In this document: positions 1 through 11,500 of the stretch, piece after piece | How the letters are laid out: the number at the start of each line of letters is the position of its first letter | Position numbering within the stretch: the first letter of the stretch is position 1 | NCBI GenBank assembly: GCA_019914995.1 | Contig: CM034132.1 | Span: 8,736,662 to 8,800,661, forward strand | DNA length: 64,000 nucleotides | Reading direction: 5' to 3' | Source of the DNA: Acanthochlamys bracteata | Lineage: Eukaryota > Streptophyta > Magnoliopsida > Pandanales > Velloziaceae | Made by a program: the position numbers and the translations under genes | The notes under the pieces: model-generated | Seen by the model: only the letters and a program-made list of their open reading frames with translations | What the model was told of the DNA's origin: nothing | Database searches by the model: none

Positions 1-872
1 AAAATAAAACATAAATAAAAAAACTAAATATTAATGTTAAATTAAGAAGATACAACAGTAACTCAGATTGCTATCTACTTATTGTAACAGTTCAGTGATC
101 AAGCAATTGATACAGCAACATTTTTGTGTGATCATCATGTTCAGATATTAAGCAAAGACTCAATCATTAACTAATTTGCAAGTACAAATATGATAAGAAG
201 AACATACAAGGGAAGAAAAACGTTCATTACCACTGTTATGTCAGTTCATTACCACTAGTATTACAGCTATTAACTAAAAGCATGCAACAATAATGCATCA
301 ACCTTCTTCAGGATTAACATTTTCACCACTAACCAGACAGCCAAGCCTAGCACCAAAAAGCATGAATTTTCAACAAAAGATCACTCTAAACTAAATATGA
401 CTGAGAACACAACCTGCAGAAAACTCGAGCCTTAAAAAAAATAAACAACATACCAATAAAAATATAACAAAGATGGATCATCTTTTGCGCACATCACCAC
501 TACCAGAAAAATAAATAAATAGATAGATAAAACAAAGTAACCAATTAGAACGAAACGAAAAACATCTCCTAGGATCACGCATGGAAGATCCCATATATAT
601 ATAACATGCATTCCAGTACTTGACATGAAAAAGATCCAAACCGACCAAAAAAACCAAACCAAGATATTTCTTCTTATCCAAAATTTAAATAAAAAAAGAC
701 TCTATGGCTGTAAACAAGGGAAAAGTTTTCACCATATGAAAAATGATGAGACAAGTCCACTCAAAACCCAGAACCAACAAGGAAACCGCAAACGATAAAC
801 AAGATTCAATCAACCACTCATCAGACACGGTAAAGTAAAAATCGTGAATATTTTTTATTTTATTTCCAATAC
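1..872. other. AT-rich non-coding stretch left of the desaturase relic
   Basis: On the minus strand this follows the donor-like site of the desaturase exon, so it may be its old first intron. Only short chance reading frames are present. I see no desaturase exon 2 (no histidine box HxxxH or HxxHH) here. Confidence 0.4.
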
Positions 873-1076
873 CTTTGGGAAGGTAGACATTATCTTCAAG
901 TAGTAAATGTAGAAGCCCCAAAGAAACCCAGAAATGAAGTTAAGCAGCGTGGCGCCGATGTAGTTCCGGAGCTATGCTTGCACAGGTCTCGGCAACGAAA
1001 CCCACAACCAATCCGGCAACAAATTCCCAAGCACAATGCTGTTGTACCACTCCGTCTCTGCAACAAACTTCTCCAT
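873..1076 (-). pseudogene. Decayed first exon of a delta-7-sterol C5(6)-desaturase (STE1/DWF7-like)
   Basis: Read on the minus strand from the ATG at 1,076, the translation begins MEKFVAETEWYNSIVLGNLL. After the stop described below it continues [20 protein letters not shown] and YIYYLK. This matches the N-terminus of plant delta-7-sterol C5(6)-desaturase, an ER enzyme of brassinosteroid and sterol synthesis. Codon 35 is TAG (972-974) where the family has the Trp of a 'Q-x-W-L-R-N-Y' stretch. A second lesion, apparently a lost A near 889-896, shifts the conserved NVYLPK out of frame. A splice donor-like GTATTGG follows at 872. The later exons with the histidine boxes are not in the window, so they are either lost or beyond its left edge. 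Two independent lesions make this a pseudogene rather than a gene with one sequencing error. Family recognition is by eye. Confidence 0.72.
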
Positions 1077-1556
1077 CCACCACCACCAAAATCAAGAAAC
1101 AAAACAGAAAAAAAAAAACCAATCTTTTTCAATTAATTCAGTAAAAAAGAAACAGAGAGATTCAATATTTCTTCGATTGTTTTTTTATCTACGTTGATGG
1201 TTTTAGAATAGAAACTGACAAACAAAATCAGAATTGGAATCAAGCGAAGCAGTGGAATGGTGGGAGTGAGCTGGCAGCAGGGACGAGGGGTAGAGATATG
1301 GTTTGATAATAACATAAAGCTGTTGGCTCATGGCCGTTGTGTTGTGAACTGTTACATATTTTGCAACTTCGGACCACTATCAAATTATTTACCAAAGTTA
1401 GAAAATGTTTGATAATGACTAAAGATTATAGATTATGACGACTTCTAGATATTAAGAAACTGAAAAAAAGAATAAAAAAGATAAGAAGAAAGTTAGAAAT
1501 TCTGTATTCTCATTTTGGGTTTTTGATTTTATGCTTCTAATAGCAGGTCTATTAAC

Positions 1557-1766
1557 GTCGTTTGGAAGTGCTTAAAACAAATATTTTTTTTAAAACGAGC
1601 TTCTTTGAGAATTTTTAGAAAATAAATATTTTTTAACTAAAAAATAATAAAATTTTATGATTTATAATTTATTCATACTTTTCAAAGTTATAATTTTATT
1701 AAAGTAGTATAAACAAATTATTAGAAATAAAAAGTTGAAATGAAATAAAAAGCATCTCCAAACGAC
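1557..1766. repeat. AT-rich MITE-like repeat, copy A
   Basis: The ends are GTCGTTTGGAAGTGCTT on the left and the reverse complement of GTCGTTTGGAGATGCTT on the right: a 17-base terminal inverted repeat with two mismatches, enclosing about 175 bases of A/T runs. The interior carries the motifs AAAAAATAATAAAATTTTAT and GAAATGAAATAAAAAG, which recur in other copies of this family. There is no convincing target duplication. Confidence 0.6.
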
Positions 1767-2167
1767 CAGGCTTTTGAAAAGTGTCTAGAAATGTTTGAGA
1801 GTGATTATAAAATAAAAAAAAATTTTAAAAGAATATTTTGAGAATTTTTTAAAAAAACTCTATTTTTTTAATTTGATAATTATAAAAATAAATAATAATA
1901 ATATTTTATGATGTAAATTGTTTTGTATTTTTTAAAACTTGGATAAATTATAATCAAAATAATATAGAAAACGGCTCACTCAAAACAACTAACAATTTGC
2001 AAAAGAAATAGAAACGTAGAACCCAAATTTTGCGAATGTAATATTTGGAGGATTTTGGTTATGCAATTTACTTAAGATAAAGATTGTGATTCAAGAAAAA
2101 AAATGATTGAATTGAAGATATTAACTGAAAGCGATATACATGATAATTTCAGTGCCGTTTTATTGCG

Positions 2168-2411
2168 CGTTTGAGATTGCATTTCCAAACGTTCATTCTC
2201 TATTTTTTATTTTATATTTTTAATACATATTTTATAAATATTTAAAAATTTTATTTAAAAATTTAGAAAGTGTAAAAAATTTCTACATAATGAGATTTCT
2301 TTATTGTATATTTTTATTTATTTTTTAGATAAAAAATAGAGCTCGTTTCTAAAAAATAATAAAAATATTTTCCATTTCAGAAAAGTTCTATTTTATAAAC
2401 ACTCCCAAACG
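2168..2411. repeat. AT-rich MITE-like repeat, copy B
   Basis: The left end CGTTTGAGATTG and the right end, reverse complement CGTTTGGGAGTG, agree at 10 of 12 bases. The interior is AT-rich like copy A. A weaker possible copy with ends GTTTGAGAGTGA and GTTTTGAGTGAG lies at 1,793-1,986. Confidence 0.5.
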
Positions 2412-3941
2412 CTCTCTTTGAAACTTTGAAAAATAATCTTGCCATTTTCTTAGCTCTAACAATAATTTATATATAATGATTCTCTAATATACGAATTATT
2501 CATGCCGTTCAAACTTTTTACAAAAAAAATTATAATACCGTAAAAAGGCCACTTATGAAGCAAAAATTTACAATAACAATCAAAATAAGATCATCCCAAC
2601 ACGAATGCGTTCGACAATGTGTAATAGGATTAAAAAAACGAGCATAAGAACTCTTGAAAGTAAGATCGTCAAAATTAAAATTTTAGATAAAATTATTTCG
2701 ATTAAGTAGGTTCGTAAAGTCAAAATTTTTATACAAGATTGTAAGAATTTACGGACAGTTAATTTTTATAAGATTTGATTTTAGTACCATTAAGAAATTT
2801 TTTAATATTTTATCAAAAAATTTTAATACATTTATAAAGTTTACAAAAAATTCTTTTAAATTTTATAAAAGACCCTCTATATTTTATAAAAAATCTCTTA
2901 AAATTATATTTTTATAGAAAATCTTCTTAAATTTTATGAAAAACCCCTTCAAATTTAGTTAATTATAAAATTTTCTTCAAAAATATCATCGTATAAAATT
3001 ATAAAAAATTAAGATTTTAATATTTAGAACGGAATTCGAGTAGAATTTTATTTTAAATATGATCATATTGGTGATATAAAATTATAAAATTTAAATTGAG
3101 ATTTTGATAATCTTATTCAAAGGGATTATACATTAGTTTCTAACCATAATTTTGATTGATGATGGATGAATTAACACGGCACATTTACGATGGGAAACTA
3201 TAGTGCGTGCTAATGGCTGACGATATTGTGATTATGTACGAAACTATGTCGAATCTTTTCACAGTTAGAACTCACTTCCTTTTATTAACAATTATTTTAT
3301 ATTTATTTTCAGCTATACAGAAGAATACAAAAGTAACTTTCAACTCATATTTTTTCAAAAAAATCGTTTTCAATAGCTCATTCTATAATAACTCACTTAC
3401 GGTCTAAAAGAACACGCTATAAAGAATAAAGTCTAAAATAAGACTAATTTTAATATTTTTATAGAAAGAAAAATATTTTAAAATTTTTTAAATAAGCTTT
3501 TTTTAACTAAAAAATAATAATAATAATAATAATATATTACTAGATAAATTTTTTTATATTTTCTAATTTTTTTAAATAATAAAATATTATAAAAAGTTTA
3601 TTAAAAAATATATAATAAAAAATTATAATAAAAAAAAGTTAGAAACTTTTAGTCAGACAGCACCTCCACCCTTACCAATTATAAATTCATCGATACTATA
3701 ATTGAATTGTTATCAATTATATTTTAAAAAATAATTAAAATATAAAAATTAAATTTCAATTCTAATCTATTTTTTAAAAACTCTACTTTCTATTTTTGCT
3801 AAACTTATCAACGTACGCCCTGTATAAAATCAAACGTTTATATATATAGAATTCTTAATCAACCTTACAATTTCAATTAAATTCTATCTCAACCAAAAAA
3901 TAAAGGAAAATTCATCATCAACATGGTGGTTTTTTTTTTTT
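2412..3941. other. AT-rich intergenic DNA with no gene
   Basis: The stretch contains repeated AAAATTTTATAAAA-type runs and at 3,410-3,660 another degraded AT-rich repeat resembling the MITE-like family. A 66-codon frame at 3,207-3,407 has no recognisable feature. I see no gene. Confidence 0.5.
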
Positions 3942-6079
3942 TTAACCAAATCCCATGATTCTAGGAGCAAAGAGCAGAAACCTAACCAAAGAATTTGGTG
4001 CGAATTTTCTGGCAAACAAATAACACATGGAACTGCTCTTCCCATTGTAAGTGCACTTCCCTCCGCTCCTCAACCTCTTCAGCAGCTCCACCGTTACATA
4101 TACCCTGTCGTATTTCAGTGGATGGGACCCACCTCTCGACCAATCAACCCAAGTCAACGTTCTGTTCGCGTTCCGTCGCCGGAATCTCGCCGTGCTGGTA
4201 AAGAGCGTGGGAATGTAGTGCTCGTCGATGTAGCACGTTCTTTTACAGTTCCTAGCGAATACCGGGTAGTACTTGTTGTCTGAGATTATTTGTATTGCTA
4301 GACTGCGGTCGATTTGGAACCACTGAGAACCTTTTCGCCATTGCTCGAGCTTGACCGCAGGTTGCATGAGTTTGCTGTAACGCCGGCGTCCCGTGGGGCC
4401 CAGATCGTCGTAGATCTCGATGTAGGTCTGTTCCGAGTCTGTAAGGTAGGAGTAGATCGTAGGGAAGTTGAACAGAGGGACGCAGGATTCGGATAGAAGG
4501 ACGAAGCGTTGGTTGGAGAAGTCGAGGAGGGCGTTCGCCAGTAGCCGCCGTTCGGCGTCCATCATGTTCAGCTTCCCCCATTCAACCACCTGTTGTTGCA
4601 GGGCATCCAATTTCATTCATTTCAGTAAGAGAAATGCTATAAGGATTTGTTTACCTGCACTACAAATTCATTTCTTTTTAAATTTATTTTTAATTTTTAG
4701 CTTAATTTTAAACTAAAGTAATATAATTTTAAATTAATTTTTTTTAAAAACTCAGTTTCAAATTTTAAATTTTAAAATTAAAATTTTCACTTTCTAACTC
4801 AGTTTTAACACAAAATAAATATAAAACTTTATTTTTTACCAAACTCACTTTTTATAAACTTAGATACTTTTTCAAAAAAATTAAGCTTGTTTTCTTCACT
4901 TAATTTAAGGGTAGTGAACAAATATTATTAACTGCAAGCAAATATTTTAGCAATTTGTGTGTGTGTATATATATATATATATACTTATGTGTGAACATAT
5001 TTACACCAATCTATACTATATAATTTTATTAATTTTGTGAACATAGAGTTTATAGTTTACAATATCTTATAACTCATTTTTTTAAAATTTAATTTTTTTA
5101 AAACTTTACCTTGTTTAGAGTTATTTTATGTTACAAAAAAAAAAGCAACCCTAGTTTTGAACGTTTTCTCCAATTAAAAACTTTGCCTAATTTATTATAT
5201 GAATCAGTGAGATTTTGAGCAACCGAAGAATGTCTTAATATTTCAAAACTCATACTGACAGAGTCAACAAGAGCCTGCTTGGTATTCCAAACACTTGCTA
5301 ATCTAAAATATTGCTTTTGACTTTTAAATACATCGGTATTAAAGCACTAATTCATGCTTCGATTATATATTGATATATTAATTCTGATCATAAAGAATAG
5401 TGTTTACCAAAATCTAGTAACTCAAATTCACCAAATTCTCAAGGAAAAAATGAAAACAATATCAATAGAAGATGAACAATCTCAAACCAAAAAAAAAAAA
5501 AAATTTAAAAGCAGCATGTTCGTTGCATACCTTGCTAGGAACACTCCTTCCGAAGAAAACCGAGTCCTGTGCAACAGTTCCATTGAAAGAAGGATCTGCA
5601 TGAACATAGATCGAGTACAACCCTTGATGCCCTTTGAAGAACTTCTCCCACAATGGCGTGAACGCGAGCAACCCTCTCGTTAGAAACATGAATGCCACTT
5701 TCGGTTTCCGGTTAAACGGTGCCGGTTGCACACTTGGAGCCGTTGATGCAAGCCAAAACAGTTCTTTATCTGTCATGTTATGCACCACTGCTGGTGGTTT
5801 CAAAAAATCTTCCAAATTAACATTGTTGATTCTTACAGGTGCTGGTAGAGGCGGAGGTGGTGGTAATGGTAATGGTGGTGGAAGAGATTTGCTTAAGTAA
5901 AAGAACGATTGCAAAGGAGTAGCTTGGACGTAAAAGCTCGTGATAATACCGAATGCGAAACCGAAACCGAAGAGGATTGATGCGAAGAGAAGCTTCTGAA
6001 GTTTTGATAACAGCTGGTTGTTGTCAAGCTGCTGGTGTTGTTGTTGTTGTTTGCGTTGCTGCTGGTTCTGATTCTTCAT
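3942..6079 (-). CDS. Core-2/I-branching (GT14, DUF266, BC10-like) glycosyltransferase
   Basis: Two exons: 6,079-5,531 (183 codons) and 4,589-3,942 (215 codons plus stop), both phase 0, giving 398 residues, normal for the family. The intron runs from GTATGC to CAACAG. The protein is a predicted type II Golgi membrane protein. It has a Gln-rich cytosolic tail (about 1-25), one membrane segment (about 30-52, FASILFGFGFAFGIITSFYV), a Pro-rich stem (about 67-82), then the catalytic region. Family hallmarks are KVAFMFLTRG, YSIYVHADPSFN, VVEWGKLNMMDAERRLLANA, FVLLSESCVPLFNF and the basic RRRYSKLMQP loop. Plant members such as rice BC10 affect cell-wall glycan structure, but donor and acceptor are mostly unknown. 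The splice joint restores the family sequence PSK-VVEWG. The annotation to family is firm; the substrate is not. Confidence 0.93.
4590..5530 (-). other. Intron of the GT14 gene, with a TG/TA microsatellite
   Basis: This 941-base intron is AT-rich and contains a compound (TG)n(TA)n run at about 4,957-4,982. Nothing else coding is seen in it. Confidence 0.8.
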
Positions 6080-7441
6080 TCTTTCTCTTTGTTTGATCTG
6101 TGAGAAACAGAGAAGATCGATGAAGAAGAAGAATGAACTAATGAATGGAGAAGGAATTGAATGTAGATTCCATGGTTAGCTTTGCTTTGCCTGGTTAACT
6201 AAAGCACCAGAAAATATATGGATAGGAATTTTAAGACTTCAATGATGATTTTGAAAAGTATTGGGTCGTAAACGGAAGGGAATACAAAACAACACCCAGT
6301 GAGTTTTGGTAATGAAAGAGACAGCATTAGATTTTATTAGACTGCTTCCAAGTTTCTTTGTCTCTATTTGTGTTTTTCTTGTCAAGTTTTTCTTTGTAGA
6401 TGGAAGAATGTAAATTAATAGAAAATTTTTTAAGTTAATATCTTATCTTATTAAGTTAAAATTTTTGTTAAATATTAAGTTTTAACAACAAAAAAAAAGA
6501 AATTACAAAAAATAACGCTTTAGTATGACGTATTTTGATGACTTTACCAAATTGCTCCATTTTTTTTCCTTTGAATAAATCTATACATTTTTTTAAAGTT
6601 ATAAATAATATGTTATAAAATCTTATTCTTATTTTAATTATTTTTTTAAAGTTAAAAAAATAATTTATTTTTAAACTATTTTTTGTTTCAGAAAAATGTC
6701 ACTTAAACATTTCTGAACATCCTTTGAAATTAACTAATCATGCATTTTAATATGTTGTTAAAACATGTGTAATTGCCGGATATCATGAAAAATTGCATCA
6801 TTGCGCAAATATTAAAATTGAATGAGTTGGTAGCATTGGACCTGCTCTAAGATGACCATGTCTTACTCAAATCTTCATCCTGTTTCTCACTAGTCACTAG
6901 CTCAGCAAAAATATATAATTTAATATTTTATATAACAAAAAATTTTATACTCATTATATAATTGAACGGAACGAAACAAACCTATAGGGTATTGTTTGTT
7001 GTTGTACATGAAATAATTTCTTCAAATAAAGTTATAAATTTCACTACAGTGTGTAAAACCAAACAGTGCAAATTATCATCCCGCAACAGTGATGTATGAA
7101 AGCAACTGCAAGATGTATAGGTTAAGCTTCGGACGAAAGTTGCTTATACCTAAATCCATCCGAATCCAAAGGGCAACACAAATATCACGCAATTTTCCAG
7201 GGCATCACAATCACAACGCAAAATGTCAAACGAATTTAGCCCAAGTGCAGATTACGTTCATCTACGGGCTTTTCGAATTACTTATCAAATAAAAGTTTTT
7301 TAGAATAAATTTTAAATAAATTATATAAAATATTATAAAAATTTTATTTAAAATATAAAACAAAAAAGTGAAATGCCAAACTAAAAGAAGCTTTTGCAAG
7401 TATTGTAAATGTTGAGAAGACTATTGGTGTGTTATTTTGCA
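6080..7441. other. Intergenic: 5' region of the GT14 gene, no other gene
   Basis: The first few hundred bases must hold the promoter and 5' UTR of the GT14 gene. The rest is AT-rich with short chance frames only, for example 7,089-7,292. Confidence 0.5.
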
Positions 7442-7449
7442 CCTTACAA

Positions 7450-8072
7450 CATAGTTGTAAAATTTAGACCGGTCCGCTTCTGTCGATCCGAAAATCATCG
7501 ACCCAAAACATAAATTGGTCCGAGTTTATACTAAAATTGTTTATGCAATCAATCCGCTCTCATCCGCTTCGACCTGTTCCGACCCGCTTCGACCGAGTCG
7601 ACCCACTCGTCCGGATCAAATCTGATTAAATTAAACTTTAAAAAATTTAAATTTGTGATATATTAATATAAAAATAATTATTAGTATTCTTATATTGAAA
7701 TATAATATGTAGTTTAAATTTTATATTTAAATATAATAATACTAAAATATAAATTTATTATATTTTATTTATAAATATTTATTATTAATAATTAAAAAAT
7801 TTTTATATTATTAATTCTGTTAAATTGTAAGAAAAATAATAAAATTATTTTAAAACAAAAAATTTCTTTTAAAATTTATTATTTAAATTATTTTTTAATT
7901 TTTTTATATCTTTTTTGTTAGTTTATTTTTTTTTATACCTTCTAACAAAAAAAATAATAAACATTCGCACTACCATCAACGCTTTAGTATTTTTGACATA
8001 ATGGATCAACCCGTGACCCATCGATCCAGACAGTTCTCGGATTCAATGTCCGATCTAATTTTTACAACTATG
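7450..8072. mobile_element. Non-autonomous hAT-type element (623 bp) with TIRs and an 8-bp target duplication
   Basis: The left end starts CATAGTTGTAAAATTTAGAC. The right end, read on the other strand, starts CATAGTTGTAAAAATTAGAT, so the inverted repeat has only two mismatches over 20 bases and continues with CGG. The flanks are CCTTACAA at 7,442-7,449 and CCCTACAA at 8,073-8,080, an 8-base duplication with 7 of 8 matching, the length typical of hAT transposons. The interior has no transposase: sub-terminal GC-richer blocks repeat GACCCGCTTCGACC-like words around an AT-rich core. The hAT assignment is inferred from duplication length. Confidence 0.8.
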
Positions 8073-8407
8073 CCCTACAATGATTTTTTAAGGCCATACA
8101 GTTACTTTACATCGACTTCATATATATATTTAAAAAAATTCCCTATAAAATTCACTTTTTAAATATTTCAATTTTAAAAAGAATTATTTTTCGGAAAGTC
8201 ACTTCACGTAAAAAAGAACACACTCAGTATATGCTAACCTAGGAAATTATTAAGAAATAGTTCCTCATAATTGCCCAACGCAATCCTCAATACAACAACT
8301 AAGAAATATAACCAAAACATGTTCGATGAAGTTCTTTTAGAATGTAATACTGCTTTTCCGAACTTTATAATTTTTTGAGTCCAAAACTTAAAACAGTTCG
8401 GCTCCAA

Positions 8408-8578
8408 CTAATTTCTATACTTCGCATGTATAAAAGCAACAGATACGGCTAGACCTCCAACAGCAATAACTGGAAGCAGTTTAATAGCACTCAAATTTCT
8501 TGTACTGATGTATGCCCATGTCAACCGCAATACAAAGTTGAGTCCACAAGATGCCCTGAATTTCTTCATTGAAAAGTC
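8408..8578 (-). CDS. Main last exon of the LACTB2-like gene (hydrophobic C-terminal tail)
   Basis: After the acceptor TTATGCAG the exon encodes DFSMKKFRASCGLNFVLRLT followed by WAYISTRNLSA and a hydrophobic stretch of about 20 residues, then HAKYRN and TAA. The start of this exon resembles the conserved C-terminal part of the family, so it is probably the default exon. The hydrophobic stretch suggests a C-terminal membrane anchor. Confidence 0.8.
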   Translation of the reverse strand, partial: DFSMKKFRASCGLNFVLRLTWAYISTRNLSAIKLLPVIAVGGLAVSVAFIHAKYRN

Positions 8579-11500
8579 CTGCATAAGACGATCAATCTTT
8601 TTATTAAAGAATGCAGAAAGAAGACGGCGGATGAACATTGGCATTAGTCAATAGAAACATTCTAGGTTGAAGAAGGAAATTGAATGAAGCAATATTCAAC
8701 AACAAGAATTACTACAAAAACAGTGCTAATTTAGTGGCGAAAACATAAATTTGATATCCAAGACAATAGAAGATATCTTTAAGTTGCATATATATGATTA
8801 TATGTTCAGAATCTCAAATAGCTTAGCCTTGATACATACATACATAACATACATAAGCTCAGAAAATTGCTTGTAAGTTATTACTCGGAGATGCAACATA
8901 ATCCTCGTAAGAGAAAATTTTATAGCATTTGCCATTTATTTAGTAGCACCACCCTCAGAGGCCAGGAATGATTCATAACTGCCATAGAAGTCTTCTAATG
9001 GAAACTCCTGCAGATTAACAAAACTTCACTTGTAAATAAGTGGACCACAGTATTGTTCCAGATTAAAATTGTCATTGAAATTGCACAAATGCCTAACCCA
9101 TTCGCAATCTCAAATTGACAGTTCCAACTTGGAAGTAATGGTTTCTTTTCTGCCTTATCATGTTACAAGGATGTTCACAACACAGTACCAGAATTTTATA
9201 ACTGGTCAAATAGTTTGGTCTTTATGAGATCATAGAATGTCGAGGTCAGTCACAGACCTACTTAACTTAGTTAGCACAAACTAAACAAGATGATGGTTCC
9301 GAGGAATAGGTTCTTAATATTCCATTTCAACCTCTTAAGGTTTGTAGAATCTTTGGCATTCGTAGTGATCCAACTAATAGTCAAAAGTTTCAAAAGGGTT
9401 GCAGTCATTAACATGTGGATTAGGTGCCCATTTAATTCTACCAGTTCAGTAAGAGTTAATGCAGACTTGCAGTTAATTCATCTGTCGTATACAAAGAAAC
9501 AGCAGACGAACTGATTTATGTCCACCTAATACTTCCCAAGTGTAAGCCGCTAAGAAGGCAAAGCTACCAACAGGATGGGTTCAAACAGCAACATCAAAGA
9601 GAGCTCCGTTATATGCATATAACAGACTTAGTTTAGTGTGACCATGGTGCGACAGTCACAAAGGCAATAGCGTAATCTTTCAGAACATCAGGCAAATGAC
9701 CACAAATCTGAAAGTACTTCCAGCTGGACTTAATCCACCATAAGAATGTAAACAGAAAGCATAACAGAAGCTAAATGTACCTCTGCATTTTGTTTAAAAT
9801 AACGACAGGAAAAGACTGAAAACAAAAATAGATACCTTAGGTAGCTTCCCTTGGTGAGCCAAATGATCCACATGGATCCTTACATTTGATGAAGCAGGGA
9901 GCCATAATCTCACATCCACATTTGGATATGATTTGGCAAGTACGTCACATAAAGACACAGCACCACTTTCTATAGCTCTCAAAATAGACGATTCCCTATC
10001 CCTCCGATGCCTGAATGTTAATGAATAGCAATTCTCTTTAGAGAACTAGTGATTTTTCAGAAATTTCAAACAAAAGAAAAGATCTGACCAAATTTTAGTC
10101 AATGTTAGACGAAAGAACGGTGCCAGTAAGGGCTTTCTTCTGCTAACCAGAACAACTTTGCACCTATTCACACCATAGTTGCAAAAGAATTGTTTTGAAT
10201 AAACCACGAAAGCCCATCCATTTCTCGTGACATGTTCATAACTCTAGGTTTTATCAGAACTCCCCTCGACCATCGTTTGTTCCGATAGAACCATCAATAG
10301 TTTCCTGCCCTAAACTCAGATGTTGCCCTACCATATGATATACAGAACTATTTTTGGCGATAAGAATCAGTTCATTATAAATACTAGAGCGGAAGGGGAG
10401 GGGCAATGAAGACAACATGAAATACTAGAAGGAAAAAGTGATGCAAGGATCAGAGAAAAATTATAAAGTTCAGATTGATTGTTACAAGAGACTTAAATGG
10501 ATGTTCCAGCTGGAGAAACTTTCAAGTTTTGTATTTTCACCCTTACAGCATAGATAAAAAATTCAATAAATTGGCATCATATGCATTATATCTAAGAGAA
10601 ACGAGCAATTCATTAGCATCACTACAAACAATAGTCAGCACATCTGGCACTACCATAATATTTTTAAAGTTCATTTTGTCATCTATTTGAGAGAGGACAA
10701 CATACTTCAGGTATCCACAAAGCATCCTTTGAGGCCACATGTTTACTCTGCCATGCATAGGAATTAAGACATGTGGTGCAAGATCCAAGAACTTGTATGT
10801 TGTTTCATAGTAATCCTGTGATGCAGTAAGATTTGACTTAGATCAGATAAATGGCCAAAACCAGCACCATCAATTCAACATTAGATGTTGCAAATATTGA
10901 GTTGGAAAATGTTCGAGGAGTTTCAAAAGATAAGCTATGTCAGCTTTAAAAATGAAAACCTCAAGTTATACAATGTTTATAATATGAATATATAATGCAA
11001 CAGGTGAAGCACGGAGAAAAGCATGCATCTTACCTTATTATGTGACATGAGAAGAGATAAGTCTAACTTCGTTGTTATCATCTAGCAAATTGAAGAAAAT
11101 TTTATTTTGGTAGCCTGGACTTGTCAGTCAATCCTTTTGGAAATTTAGGGGAAGAAGGTACTGAAACTTTAACCATGAACTTTACCCAAACCCTGTTCCA
11201 TTAACAGCTACAGAACTATTGTACAATCTCTTACGCTCAGCTCTTCGACAATATTGTGCTTAGGAGAGTTCTCTGCTGCATCTGCTAACTGAGGGGGTGT
11301 TTGCCTAAAAGAAAATAAGCTTATGTAGCAGATGATGACATGGCTAATCTCTCAGCACCTAACCACTGTTTCACTCTCCAGACTATCCTTTAGTAACCAT
11401 GACTCAATAAGTGTAGGTGCAGTATTGACAATGCCGGCTGAAATAAAATCCACAATACTTTTTTTATCAAATATCACATAATAAAAGAATTGTGTATTGA

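Noticed and set aside
4252..4581. 109-codon frame on the minus strand
   Set aside because: It lies in another frame of the GT14 second exon.
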